NCBI RefSeq assembly: GCF_019279795.1
Contig: NC_056730.1
Span: 613,367,890-613,431,889, forward strand
DNA: 64,000 bases
Reading direction: 5' to 3'
Source: Protopterus annectens
Lineage: Eukaryota; Chordata; Ceratodontiformes; Protopteridae
The position numbers and the translations under genes were made by a program. A model generated the notes under the pieces. That model did not search any database and was not told the DNA's origin. It saw only the letters and a program-made list of their open reading frames with translations. Of the stretch, positions 1-10,552 are shown piece by piece (within the stretch, counting starts at the first letter, position 1; each line of letters opens with the position of its first letter).

Positions 1-1283
1 TTACTTTTTGCAAACTTTCAAACTGCAGACCTATTTTTTATTACCTTACAACAGAGCCAATGTTGTTCAGAAATGTATTTTGTCCTTTGTTTTTATGTCT
101 ATTTGGTTAGTCAACAATCTTAACAGTTCAGTTGAATATTTTGACTGATAGATCTACAGAAGGAAGACATTTTAGGAAGTACCATTTAATAGACTAGAGC
201 TTACACTCAACTTCTATGAGCTGGTGTCTAAAAGTGTTTTTTTTTTTTAATTCTTGTAAGCAGTGAATTAGAGTAGTGTGAGCTTGTGTGTGTGCACATG
301 TACATACTCTTGTGGGTTCATGCCCATTTGAGAGCGAGCATGCTTCTAAATCATATATGGTGGTAAATAATTATTTTTCTAGTTAAGGTCTGTGTCTGTG
401 TGAGGAGAATGGATAGGGCGCATTTAATTAAATTCTGTCATGTACCAGTGCCTGTTAAACTTCCAGACTCAGCCTGGGTCTGAATGACTTGAAAGTAACC
501 AAATGATTGGTCAAAACATTTAACTCTATTGGTTCCCAAGGATTACTAAAATTATTGAGTCTGACAATATCACAATCAGCATGTACTTCAAACTACAGAA
601 TGGTAGACATGAGTAAATGGCATCCTGTGTGGGCTCATGTGTGATGTTTCAAAAGATATAAGGTACACAGATATACTTTCTTAACGTCTATGCACTGGGA
701 TCAAAATATACTTTTGGCATAAATGGGAGTTCCCTGTCATTTATATGCAGAGTATAAAAATAAATCAGATAAAGGAGCGGGTGAATCTTAAGCTGGTTTT
801 ACTTTTTATTCTTCCTTGCACCTTTCAAGTCCATAGAGTATTACTTGAATCATGTTTCTATTAGTGCTAGAGTCTAAGGATTTAAAATGAGATTTCCTTC
901 CCTTGAGTTGTTATTCCACTACGTAGCCTTCTGGTATTTAGGTAAATTAAACAAAGCTGCATTTTAAGTGTTTGAGTGCTTCTCAAAGTTGTATTTTTAT
1001 AGCTGCTGTTGGATTTAAAATAATAAGATAAGACCCTGCATGTGTTTCAGTGCCACCAGTGTTCTATAGTGGAATGAGTAACAAATACACAAGTCATTCT
1101 TTTCTGTGATGCTCTTTTTTGAGGCTTACTGAGATGTTGAAAGAATGTGAGGTTGTGTAAAAATACAATAACTTAAATGCAGTCTCATGAAAAGACTTGA
1201 GGTTAATGATGTCTTTTCAACCTCCTACAAAACTCACTATTCATTCTATGTTTGGTACATGAAAGAAAAATGCTGCCAAGTGG
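1..1283. other. Intergenic DNA, nothing recognised
   Basis: AT-rich sequence without a credible open frame, RNA gene or recognisable repeat. Short runs of T and GTGT dinucleotides are the only simple features. Confidence 0.6.
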
Positions 1284-1930
1284 AATGAATGGTATCATTT
1301 CTATTATTATTCTGCATTCATCAGGCCCATAATTGAGTACAATGCCCCTTTTGGGATGTACCTTACCAGACACCTGCAGCAACTGGAAAGACCCCAAAAA
1401 TACCTCATAAGAGGATCAAAGGGCTCAAACAGATGCCATATGCTGCCCGGTTAAAGAAACTCCAGCTCTACTCAGTGGCATACCACCTGCTCAGAGGCGA
1501 TCTGTGCCTGACGTATAAAGCCATGTCCAACCCGGAATTAATGGACATGCTACACCTCAGAAAATCCAAATCCCATCGAGCTACGCGCTCGAGAGACTTG
1601 AACCTCAGCACTGAAATAAATAGGACATGCTGGAGGGACAGATTCATAACCCAGAGGCTCCCTTCACTCTGGAATAAAATCCCAGTCCAGGTTAGGCAGA
1701 GTCCCACATTGACTCTCTTCAAGAGGAATCTTGATGAGTGGATGGGAGATCGTAGGTTTACCCCAGCTATCACTTCTGTGTCACTGTTAGACAGAGGCAC
1801 AGTATACTAACCTCAAAAAAAGGCATAGCAAAATTAATTTAAAATGGGTGGCAAAAGCCAAACACACTCTGGCTAGGCTTATAAATGCCCTAGGGCAGAT
1901 AGCCTAGTATAAACCTATGAACCTATAGAT
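1284..1930 (+). mobile_element. CR1-like LINE, 3' end (RT C-terminus and 3' tail)
   Basis: The open frame at 1433-1810 encodes the C-terminal part of a non-LTR reverse transcriptase. It shows YSVAYHLLRGDL, LWNKIPVQVRQSP and LFKRNLDEWMGD in order, the usual end of CR1/Jockey-type ORF2. The region before it (1284-1430) continues the protein (RPIIEYNAPFGMYLT) but is frameshifted before residue 1 of the open frame. After the stop comes a 3' tail whose core, CACACTCTGGCTAGGC, is found again near 39255 and, reversed, near 41950. The tail ends in CTATGAACCTAT, a short direct repeat typical of CR1 3' ends. This is a 5'-truncated dead copy of the most common LINE family in the window. Confidence 0.9.
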
Positions 1931-4071
1931 GAAAGCAGCAAAAGACTGAGAAATGTGTTTGCTGATTTTGACCACCTTTTTCTGATTCATTCCAATTATT
2001 AGTCTGACATGTAGGAACAAAACAACAGTACAGGATGATGTGCAGTAAATAATGTGAAGGATGTAACAGAAAAAAAGTGTAATGAATATTAAATGTTGAT
2101 TTATGCTGGTGAGGTTCCTGCTCTTCCTCGTATCACATTTTCCCAGAGAAAGATTCCTGTATAAAGAACTTTTGTTCACTTGCATTGCAAACATAGTTAC
2201 TACATTATGTCTGTGAAAGTTGAAAAATGATGCAGTACTGTTCAAATTGTGCAATGTTTGGTGTTTTCCTACTGGTTTCAATTCTATTTGCATACATGGC
2301 AAGCATAATTTTTGTACTTAGATTTCCAAGTGTTTTAGCTTTGTATTTTAAATCTGTTTGCATGTCTGTTTTGTGCTGTTGGGATACATAGGCTACCCAG
2401 GTTAAGGCAATGTACACTGTGCATATTGCTTATTTGTACTTTTGAAAGAGTAGCTATTGTACCTGGGAAAGTATACATCTACTTACGAAAAGTCAAATTT
2501 AGAGTACAAGGAAAGATACTGGATAGAGCAATCATGTTGAAAGATGCACCTGCTTAGAATGCAGGAGAATTCATTTTAAGCATTCTTTTTTTGTGAATGT
2601 AGCGAGTCCCCATACTTCATCCATGTGACTGACTTTGCCCCAGTGCATTCTTACTTATATACTTTTATGGTTGCACAGCACTTAGTAAAAGAGAAAGAAA
2701 CCTGGGACACATAGCTGCCGTCTCACAGTAGAACCAATTTATATGTAAAAAACATTCTGAGAAGTAAATATCTGATGTGTTTGGCTGATCCAGCATACTT
2801 GTTGGTTGTGTGCATCACTTCAGCTACTGGCTGCTGGCAATGTTGATGGGTGTTTTTAGTATGCAAACTTTACTCCTGTTGTAAAGCTCATAGTCATAGC
2901 TGACATCTGATTTTCTGTCTTTATGGATTTGATAGATGTTAAGAGTAGCTGTATATTTATAATGAAATGCTGCCTTCACTCAAGCTTTTATATACTTAGG
3001 GTATGCACTATCTGGAGCAGTCTTCTTTCACCTGTGCTTCTAATTTAATGAGCAACTGTTGTGAAGCAAAGAGCAGAAAATATTACCCTCCCCACACCAA
3101 AAAAAAAGATGCATTACCCAGATGTAAAAGGAAGTGTAGCAAGCGGCAATTATTTCCAAAAAAATATATTTTTTAACAATTTAAATTAATTATAGAAACA
3201 ACTGGTACTGCTTCAACATACAGTGATCAGGTTCATGCATTACAGCACTTCAAATGCATTTATATAAAAACATACAGACACAAGGTGTTTTCTTCAGCAT
3301 ACTGAAGACCAGCTTGCTGAAGTGAAGTCACTGAGCTCTGTTTTCATTCAGAAAAGCTTAACAAAAACAGAAACAGAGGGACTGGTTGATTATAATAGAA
3401 ATTATGTGAATGGCTGCCACAGGCTACTGACTTCTCAGGTAAATGTGTAGCTGGATACCTACTGCTGTTTGCTCCACAAACTGTTTTTCTTTTAACTTTT
3501 TTTCCCCTTTAAACAAGTGCTTTTTCTTTTAACATGCAAACCACTTATGAAAACACAGCACACCAATGCAAGGTGCATTGGGACAGTTTTTTTCAGTAGG
3601 CTTACCTGGTTTACAAATAAAAAAGAATGTTTAAAATTTGTTCCTTTTTGGGACTCTGTCCATTGTTTTTGGCTTTGCCCAAATTTCTTGAATGAAAAAG
3701 GTGAAACATTTTTGACTGCTCCTTTTAAAGCAGGCTATAATTACTTATAGTACCCCCAAGATTCAAGGTTGTAGACCCCACCTTTTTCCAGACTGGCAAA
3801 AATTTTTATTGCATGCATAATGCAGGTAGGAGCTGAGAATTTACTGAAATATTTTTGATTAGTAAGAGCTTATTTTATATGTCAGTGTGCAGGGGATTGA
3901 CTGCTGCTTTGCTGTATATGATACAGAGCTCTTGTCATTTTAAGTATTGATTTTTTTCACAGTAAGCTGTACGCTGTTAGACAGACATACCCACACCTGC
4001 AGAGTATCTCACAAAGGTTACTGTAGCCAACATGCCTATGGCTTACACTACTGTGATTCTGTATTTATATA
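1931..4071. other. Intergenic DNA, nothing recognised
   Basis: About 2.1 kb of AT-rich DNA. The small open frames are short, lack known motifs and overlap on both strands. No RNA gene or clear repeat is visible. Confidence 0.55.
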
Positions 4072-4321
4072 TTGTGTGTGGAAGTAGACTGTTATCATGG
4101 AAATGTTCTGACTAGGGCAGTTTTGTCATTACTGGTGCATGCATTTTGCTTCATTGCCTACTGGAAAAATGTTCAAACAATAAATTTAAAATGCAGTTGT
4201 GTGTGGAAGTAGACTGTTATCATGGAAATGTTCTGAATAGGGCAGTTTTGTCATTATTGGTTAATGCATGTTTGTTTCATTGCCTACTGGAAAAATGTTT
4301 AAACAATAAATTTAAAAATGC
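4072..4321. repeat. Tandem duplication, two ~125-bp copies
   Basis: Two near-identical units start at 4072 and 4197 with TTGTGTGTGGAAGTAGAC and each end in an AATAAATTTAAAA stretch. They differ by a handful of substitutions, so the duplication is fairly recent. Related sequence lies at about 6715-6830, which shows that the unit belongs to a dispersed repeat of unknown type. Confidence 0.85.
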
Positions 4322-4539
4322 GCTCTAACTTAAGTCTAATGTGTGCTGTATTATACAAGGAATATAATTTAATACAATCAAGAAGGTGAATCAAGGAATG
4401 CATACATGTATACATGGCCCTAAAATATGTTTGAAAACAGCCCAGAGGAAAGTGTGAAAGGCTCAAAATCATGAGAAAATGTTAAGCTTTACTCTTGTTA
4501 ACAAAGCAATGGATGAATGTAAAACAGTTCAAACCACAT
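4322..4539. repeat. Dispersed repeat, first copy (second near 6830-6960)
   Basis: Sequence around 4335-4450 (TGCTGTATTATACAAGG, then AATACAATCAAGAAGGTGAA, then a GAAAACAGCC stretch) recurs in the same order at about 6815-6960. Together with the preceding tandem units this defines a repeat of roughly 250-400 bp whose class I cannot name. Confidence 0.6.
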
Positions 4540-5440
4540 TAACTTGACCTGAACAAGCCTTTTGACACAATCCCCTACTCAGGTGTAGTACAAAAGATGA
4601 ATAATATAGGAGCAAACACTTAGATCACCAGCTGCATTGCCAGCTTGGCTCACAGGATGCAGGAGATCAAAACATGGGAAGAGACCAGTCACCAATGGAG
4701 TTCCCCAGGGTTTGGTGCTGAGACTTTCTGTTTGGCATATACATCTCAAAAGTAAAAGGAAATACCAAAGAGCTTTGGCCAGCTAAGTTTGAGATGCCTG
4801 CAAGCTAGAAGTTATTGAATCCCCAAATGACTTAACCAAATAATAACTGGTATCAAAATCATGAAAATGCTCTCTGAGAACTGATCCAATTGTTTGGCAT
4901 TTGGGAACTTGTGTGTACAGTGACCTAACTTTTGACCAACATGTGCCCAACATCATAAAGCCTTTCTATATTGCACAGCTTATAAACAAATTGATTGTGA
5001 CTAGATCTAGAGATGTTGTTGTCCCCCTTTACATAGCTCTTATTATGTCAATCATTTTGTATAATGCTCACTTTGGCATGTATCTGTCCAGCCCCATGCA
5101 ACAATTGGAATATCTTCAGAGATACCTTACTAAAAGGATACAAGTCCTAAACAATAGGTCTTGCATGGACTACCTCAAAGATTTATTATTATACTCAGTA
5201 TCCTACAGAGTGCTTAGAGGTGACATGTCTGTCATACAAAGCATCTGACATAATACAGATGGATCTACTGAACATCAACAAGTCAAATGGCATCAGAAAT
5301 ACTCAGTCCAGATATCTAAACTGAATGTTGTGGAGAGATGGATCTATATCACAGAGACTACCACTGCTGGAACAGACTATCCATAAAAATAAAGCAAAGC
5401 TCATCCATCCATATTCAAATGCAACTTGGATCTAAGGATG
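4540..5440 (+). mobile_element. CR1-like LINE fragment (RT palm to C-terminus), degraded
   Basis: Broken frames carry successive parts of a CR1-like reverse transcriptase. Traces of the palm domain (a degraded YLDL..PFDTIP block, then a QGLVL block) lie at 4545-4760. The open frame at 4901-5248 reads CVYSDLTFDQHV, LYNAHFGMYLSSPMQQLEYL and YSVSYRVLRGDM, matching the LINE at 1284-1930 and the copy near 42600. Frameshifts and stops separate the blocks, so no enzyme is made. Divergence is higher than in the 1.3-kb copy, which suggests an older insertion. Confidence 0.85.
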
Positions 5441-6261
5441 GGTAATAGAAAATGTACTCCAGGGTTTCCCCTCATGCCACTAATGGACAGAGGCAGTTCC
5501 TAAATGCTGCATCCCTTACATGGCCCTCTCAAATTATCTATGGTATGATCACAGTTGTTCTCATTAGGGCTAATATACAATTATCAGCCATGGGGATAGC
5601 TAAGACCAATCAGAAATCATTAATTCAAGCACCAAAAGGGAATTGGCAAAGCTTAAAATGTCCTCCAAGTGAACCTATGCTGTGGTAGCAAATAGTTATA
5701 AAAAATTGCCCTTATTAGTTCACTAAGTGCCCCTGTCTCCCTCCGCACCCCCAGCCTTTAACAGCTTCTGGCGCCTATGGTGTGTGTGTGTGTTTAAAAG
5801 GTGTGTGTGTGTGTGTGTGTGTAAGAGGGAGGGGAGGGGTGTATGGGGGGTTCATACCTCACAATTATCCAGATTTTTGCCTCATATTTTCAGATTGTTT
5901 CTCATAAAATTGTCTTTCTTCTGGCAAATCATTGAAGACTGAAGTTGAGTTTTAGACTTCATATCCTCAGAAAATGCATACTAATGCAACAATTTTGTTC
6001 TATCCACTTTCTATGGAGGTCGGGGTATGTATGTGTGTGTCATACCTCTCAACCATACAGATTTTCACAGAGGTTGAGGTATGTGTGTGTGTTTGAGAGA
6101 GAGTGAAATGCCATATTTAAAGTCAGCAGGTAGAATTTATTTTCAAGGAATTGTGAGCTTCAAGGGAAGAGAAGTTTACTACTGCTTATGCTAAGTCTGC
6201 TTAAAATGTGCAACTGTTTTGTTTAGCAAATGGTATCACTGTTGTGGTGTAGAAGTTCAAA
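5441..6261. other. Intergenic DNA with a TG microsatellite
   Basis: Holds an interrupted (TG)n tract at about 5779-5822. Two related stretches at about 5850-5920 and 6040-6080 (CATACCTC followed by CAGATTTT) look like pieces of one unclassified repeat. No gene is seen. Confidence 0.55.
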
Positions 6262-6412
6262 ACAGTCTTATTAGCACAGCAGGTAGCATACTTGCATCTT
6301 AATGTAGAGGGCAGTAGGTTCTACTCCCACCACATGTGTATTTTAAGGGGTGGAGTGCTGCAGTCCTCCTTTGGATGAGATGCCTAGTAACTATGAACCT
6401 GTGTTTCCGCTT
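6262..6412 (+). repeat. tRNA-derived SINE-like unit
   Basis: A tRNA-like head carries an A-box-like block (TTAGCACAGCAGGTAGCATA) and, about 45 bases on, a B-box-like block (GTAGGTTCTACTCCCACC). It is followed by a non-tRNA body containing TTTGGATGAGATG, a sequence resembling the conserved body of several vertebrate SINEs. It lacks a complete acceptor stem, so it is a SINE relic rather than a tRNA gene. Confidence 0.6.
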
Positions 6413-6603
6413 GCCACTTATTTCTATTGCAATATACAAGCTTAGCATTTTTTTAAATGTAACATAGGCAATTTATTGTTTAAGGGCAGTAGGCACTGAA
6501 TTTGTAGATGAAACACTGAAATATAAAGCTGTTTTCTAGCAACAACCTCTCCATTAGTTTCAGATCTCTTTAATGTGAAATTATTCAGATGACTTTTACT
6601 TCT

Positions 6604-6691
6604 GCAGAGATTGTGCATATTGACTGATATTGGTAGATTGTAATGATGCAGAGATTGTGCATATTGACTGATATTGGTAGATTGTAATGAT
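6604..6691. repeat. Perfect 44-bp tandem duplication
   Basis: Two identical 44-bp units (6604-6647 and 6648-6691) begin GCAGAGATTGTGCATATTGA. The lack of differences indicates a recent event. Confidence 0.95.
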
Positions 6692-6699
6692 AGACGTTT

Positions 6700-7110
6700 A
6701 AGTGGCCTTTTATGGTTGAAATGTTCTGAATTGGGCAATTTGTCATTATTGGTTCATATGTTTTGTTTCATTGCTTAATGGAAAAATGTTCAAAACTATA
6801 AAACACACTCTAAGTGGTGCTGTATTAACAAGGGATATAATTCAGTTATTGTATATTATAATTAATACAATCAGGAAGGTGAATCAAAGCAGTTATGTAT
6901 GGTTCTGAAATGTGTGCAAGGGGCCTATGATTTGAAAACAGTCCAAAGGTAACCTTAACCTGCCACTGGCCAGATGCATTTTCTTTGAATGTGGGTTTCA
7001 ATGCTGTTTCCGTGCATGCGAGTTTCAAAGGTAGAGAAGTTTTAATGCTAAGTCTGTTTTCATTGTAAGACTATTGCTTTGTTTAAGTTTAGCAAATGTC
7101 TATCAGTGTT
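6700..7110. repeat. Dispersed repeat, second copy
   Basis: The stretch 6715-6960 parallels 4220-4450 in order and sequence. The stretch 7020-7110 parallels 6157-6245 (AGAGAAGTTT, GCTAAGTCTG, TTTAGCAAATG). Copies are diverged by substitutions and small gaps. Class unknown. Confidence 0.55.
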
Positions 7111-7309
7111 TGTGCTATAAAATAGGAGGTTACTAGGCTATTGGCCCTGAGGCCCTAAAATTTGAAATAAAAGTTGAAAATTAAAACCAAGTATCTGTAA
7201 TCATTGTAGACGTGATGCATAAAACAAGTATGCACACAGAGTTTTGAACAGTGTTTATGGCAACTGGGGAGAAATAGCCAAGTAATGAGATACTGGAATG
7301 GCTGTGTGT

Positions 7310-7500
7310 GTGCGCGTTGGGGGGGGGGGGTTGAAGGGGGTGGGGTTGGGGGAGGTGCTTTGAAGGGGGAGGAGTTGGGGTGGTGCTCCGGGTTTGCACC
7401 CCCCTGCAAAAATTCCTGCGGGCTCCCTTGAATGCATCGTGCAAACATTGCCCCCCCCCAAAAAAACACTAAAAAAAAAAACAAGAAAGAAAAGAAAAAA
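7310..7500. repeat. G-rich tract followed by C and A runs
   Basis: An uninterrupted run of about 13 G is followed by several further G runs (to about 7385), giving more than four G-triplets on the plus strand, a potential G-quadruplex. A C8 run and an A-rich stretch follow. Proline-rich open frames on the minus strand are by-products of this composition. Confidence 0.8.
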
Positions 7501-8289
7501 AGGGGGACAAGTAGTTGAAATGAGGAAAAAAAATCATTCTATGACATACACACTAGAAAATGATGGTTCACATGACATATGTCTACATACATCTGGATTT
7601 GAACTCTCACTCCAATGAACCTTCAAAACACAGGATGGGTGCTTTATTGCTCTCTGCCATGCAAACATCTTTGCACCAAGGAACTCAAATCATTCTGCAC
7701 ACAACCAATTGCAATATCATCTACAGAAATATAAAACCATACAACTGGTATTTGCATATATATTTTTTTGGATGTAGTGCACTTAGAAATCACATAACCT
7801 TTTATGATTATTTCTTGCAAATATACAGCTCTGTCTTACCTCTCTGTGTTTGTTGGTCATTCTTCAGTTATCTGACCAGTAATGTGAGACATGCAGTGTG
7901 TAACCCATTCTATATCATTGGCCTTAAAATGTGTGAGGATATTAACTGCAAATAGTAACATATGTAGTTGCCAACAAATGAAGGGCAGGTTGGATGTTAA
8001 TATATACAACCTATAAATTGTGTGCTACTTACTTACATTTCCCACCTTATATCTAACACTTTGCACATCTAACTTGACACACCCAGTGGAAGTAAGGCAA
8101 CCTGCATTGCTGTTGTGTTTTCCTTCCACTAACCAGTAATCATTCACAGTTGCAATCCATTAAAAAGAAACACTGAGGGAGTGTCTGCATTACATTTACA
8201 TATTCTACACAGATCCAAGTATTTGGAATTCAGCACTTCTAATTACTTCACACCTCATTTGCATCTTCACTATGTTAACAGTCCTGAAT
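7501..8289. other. Intergenic or Harb2 left-end DNA, nothing recognised
   Basis: No gene or clear repeat. The left terminus of the outer Harbinger element probably lies here or just upstream, but I could not identify a terminal inverted repeat. Confidence 0.4.
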
Positions 8290-8298
8290 CTACACCAT

Positions 8299-8306
8299 TA
8301 TAAAAG
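8299..8306 (+). promoter_or_regulatory. Possible TATA box of the Harb2 Myb-like gene
   Basis: TATAAAAG lies about 640 bases before the first recognised coding exon. A donor-like CAG/GTATAT at 8389/8390 could end a non-coding first exon. This is a reading of context, not proof of transcription. Confidence 0.35.
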
Positions 8307-8939
8307 GGCTACTGTGTAGCTAAGCAAACTAGCTGATGGCAAGGAGACTTGTTGATGTGGTGAAGACTGAACATATGCTATTTCTTCAGGTATATTTGCA
8401 CAGAGGATTACTGAATTTTAGAAGATATGCTTGTATTTTGGCAGCTGCATACTACATATGCTGGAATGTACTTTAGAAAAATCTGTGAATTGTGTGCTGC
8501 GTACTTACATTTCCACTTGTATCTGTTTTCATTACATAGAAGTGTACTGATGGCATGGGCATGTTTGTCAAGAAATTTCAAAGGTAACATGATTTCCAAT
8601 ACCTTAAAATGAAATTCTCTGTGATAAATATGTACAAATATTTCAGGGACAGTTTTGTTAGCACTTTTAGCATTTTAAAGATGGTTTGTTAGTAAAATGT
8701 GTCAATTGCCTGTTCTTTTGTGGGGGAGCAAATATGAGTTACTGTTATGACACAAATAAGGATATGTTGCTATTGTTACTCTCCTTTTTTTTGCATCCAG
8801 CCTGTTGTTTGTATTTCACATCTGTAGACAGTTTTATGTTTTGCCAGTGGGTAATACTGAAAGGTTACCTTTATTGTTTAATCTGGGAACAGTTATTTGT
8901 AGTTATATGATACTTATGTATAGTATCCTTCTGTTTTAG

Positions 8940-9415
8940 GACAATTAGGAGTATGCCACCTAGGTGTGTCAATTCTTAGAGGCTCCCCTTCACTGATGCT
9001 GAAAATCAGGTGATAGTGGATGCCTTTAGATGACATTGTGTCTTCTTGCTTGAAAGGGGTCGGGGAGATATGGCACTCAGAATGCAGATTTGGCACCAGA
9101 TTATAGATGATGTGATTGCAGTGGGTGGCCATGGCAGGACATATATATATCGAAATCATTACTTTACTTATGTGTCACAAGATTTTTTTTGTTTTTGGGG
9201 GGGATTGAAGATTGCTACAGTTAACACATTCTGATTGGTTAGCTTAGATTGGAGTTGTCAGCCAAATACTTGTTGAAAGTATAGTTAATGGACATATAAA
9301 GGGATGAAAGTATTACCCCCTGTATTACTATTAATTGTGATGATGTTGCCCTTACCTTTTGCTTAACTTCTTCCAGGGCAATCTGGCTTGCAGAGAAGAA
9401 TACTATCTACAGATG
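8940..9415 (+). pseudogene. Harb2 Myb/SANT-like gene, exons 1-2 (pseudogene)
   Basis: After an acceptor (TTTTAG at 8934-8939) the frame from ATG 8953 aligns block for block with the Harb1 gene at 32956. The shared pattern is a proline/arginine start, then PFTDAENQVIVDAF (Harb1: TYSTAEDEEIHQSL), then a W/L-rich helix, then a GGHGRTY motif (Harb1: GTHNRTY). In-frame stops at 8977-8979 and 9031-9033 kill it, and similarity fades near 9190. A second exon at 9377-9415 is exactly 39 nt, like Harb1 exon 2 (33598-33636), with the same phase and a shared G-x-S-G start. In Harbinger elements this protein is a DNA-binding partner that brings the transposase to the ends and into the nucleus. The last exon is 43 kb away at 52518. 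Confidence 0.75.
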
Positions 9416-9574
9416 GTAAAGCAAACATGTTTATATCAGAACTGCTGAGCAGTTTAAAGAAATATTTTAGTGTGTGATGTTGATGTCAGGCCTGTTGTGT
9501 GTATTGCTGTACTGTCTGTAATAGTGGCACCATTGTTAGTTTGGTAGCATATACAGGACTATAGTAACATATAT

Positions 9575-9790
9575 ATTAACTGATGTCCTTACATTCACTA
9601 CTGCATTATTCTTAACATATGGGATTCCCTGCCATGGAAGCCTGATGTCCGGCCAGTTTACCAAAGACTCCTGTTGCTTTAAAGGTATGCCAAATGTCAG
9701 CCAAATGCTCCTTGCATAGTGTAGGGCATAACGGTGACATTCAGGTCTACCATAGTCAGAAATTCTTTGCAGCCAGTCTGAACGTATCTT
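9575..9790 (+). repeat. DIRS-1 left inverted terminal repeat
   Basis: Reverse complement of the right terminal region at 52280-52450. Shared blocks include the complement of GCAAGGAGCATTTGG, of TTTAAAGCAACAGGAGTCTT and of CCCATATGTTA. The minus-strand open frame here is a by-product of the repeat. Confidence 0.85.
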
Positions 9791-10550
9791 TTCACTGTCA
9801 GTCTGTCTACCTGCTTCCATTTTCTGCCTGTCAAATGCATTTTCATTCTCTAGTGACTACATATGCCTGTTTCCTGTTTGCTGACTTCTTTGCAGTTGTA
9901 GATAAGTGTCCAGTTGTGGTTTTTGTTTTTTCTTGTCCTATTTTGTGCTCCTTGGGGTTAATCTCATCCAGGAAGGGTAAATGCCAGTGTGGGAGACAGA
10001 TTCTCCATAAAGACTGCCACAATTATGCATCTTTTTTGTCTAGGAGCTTCTCATGGCCATACATCTTGCTCAATTTGTCAGGCATTCATCCCAAAATCTC
10101 TTCGCAGTAGACTTCCTTTCCTTGTATCTTGAGAACCAGAATCTTAAGCTTCTTACTGAAGATAAAATGGAAGGAATCTTCCACCCTGAGGGTTAGCTGT
10201 TAGGAAAGAAGAAGGTGAAAAAGGTACAACCAAAATCTTTTGCTCTCCAGCCTCTGCCAGGTGTTTCTAACCAAGGTCATTACAAACCCGGAGGCTAGCC
10301 AAGCTGTGTCAGATTGCTCTGCAACATCTGTGTTGGAAGCTTGTGAAGATCTGCCTGGCAGTATGTCCGAGGAGGCTTTGCAGGTATCCATCTCAGGTGT
10401 TCAGGGTGAATCACGGTTGATTTTGTTTCTGATGGGTCAAGAGGAGTTCCTCCATTTTTAGTTGGGGAAGAAGTTCCTACTACATTTCTCGACTGTCAGC
10501 CTGGGTCTGAGCCTTCTCAGATTTTTGGAGGGGTTGTTCCCTTACAAAAC
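9791..10550 (+). pseudogene. DIRS-1 gag, N-terminal part (pseudogene)
   Basis: No ATG-led frame survives, but translation around 9975-10110 gives a degraded zinc-finger region. LHKDCHNY aligns with IPHRDFHSY of DIRS-2, and CLGASHGHTSCSICQAF aligns with CLGPGHDVPRCQICALF. The C/H spacing fits the metal-binding start of DIRS Gag-like proteins. Downstream, to about 10550, a serine-rich, low-complexity gag segment can be followed with stops and shifts. It ends abruptly at the 3' tail of a CR1-like LINE. Confidence 0.7.
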
Positions 10551-10552
10551 AA

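Noticed and set aside
7155-7484. Proline-rich open frames on the minus strand
   Set aside because: They are by-products of the G-rich tract, present in three overlapping frames without motifs.
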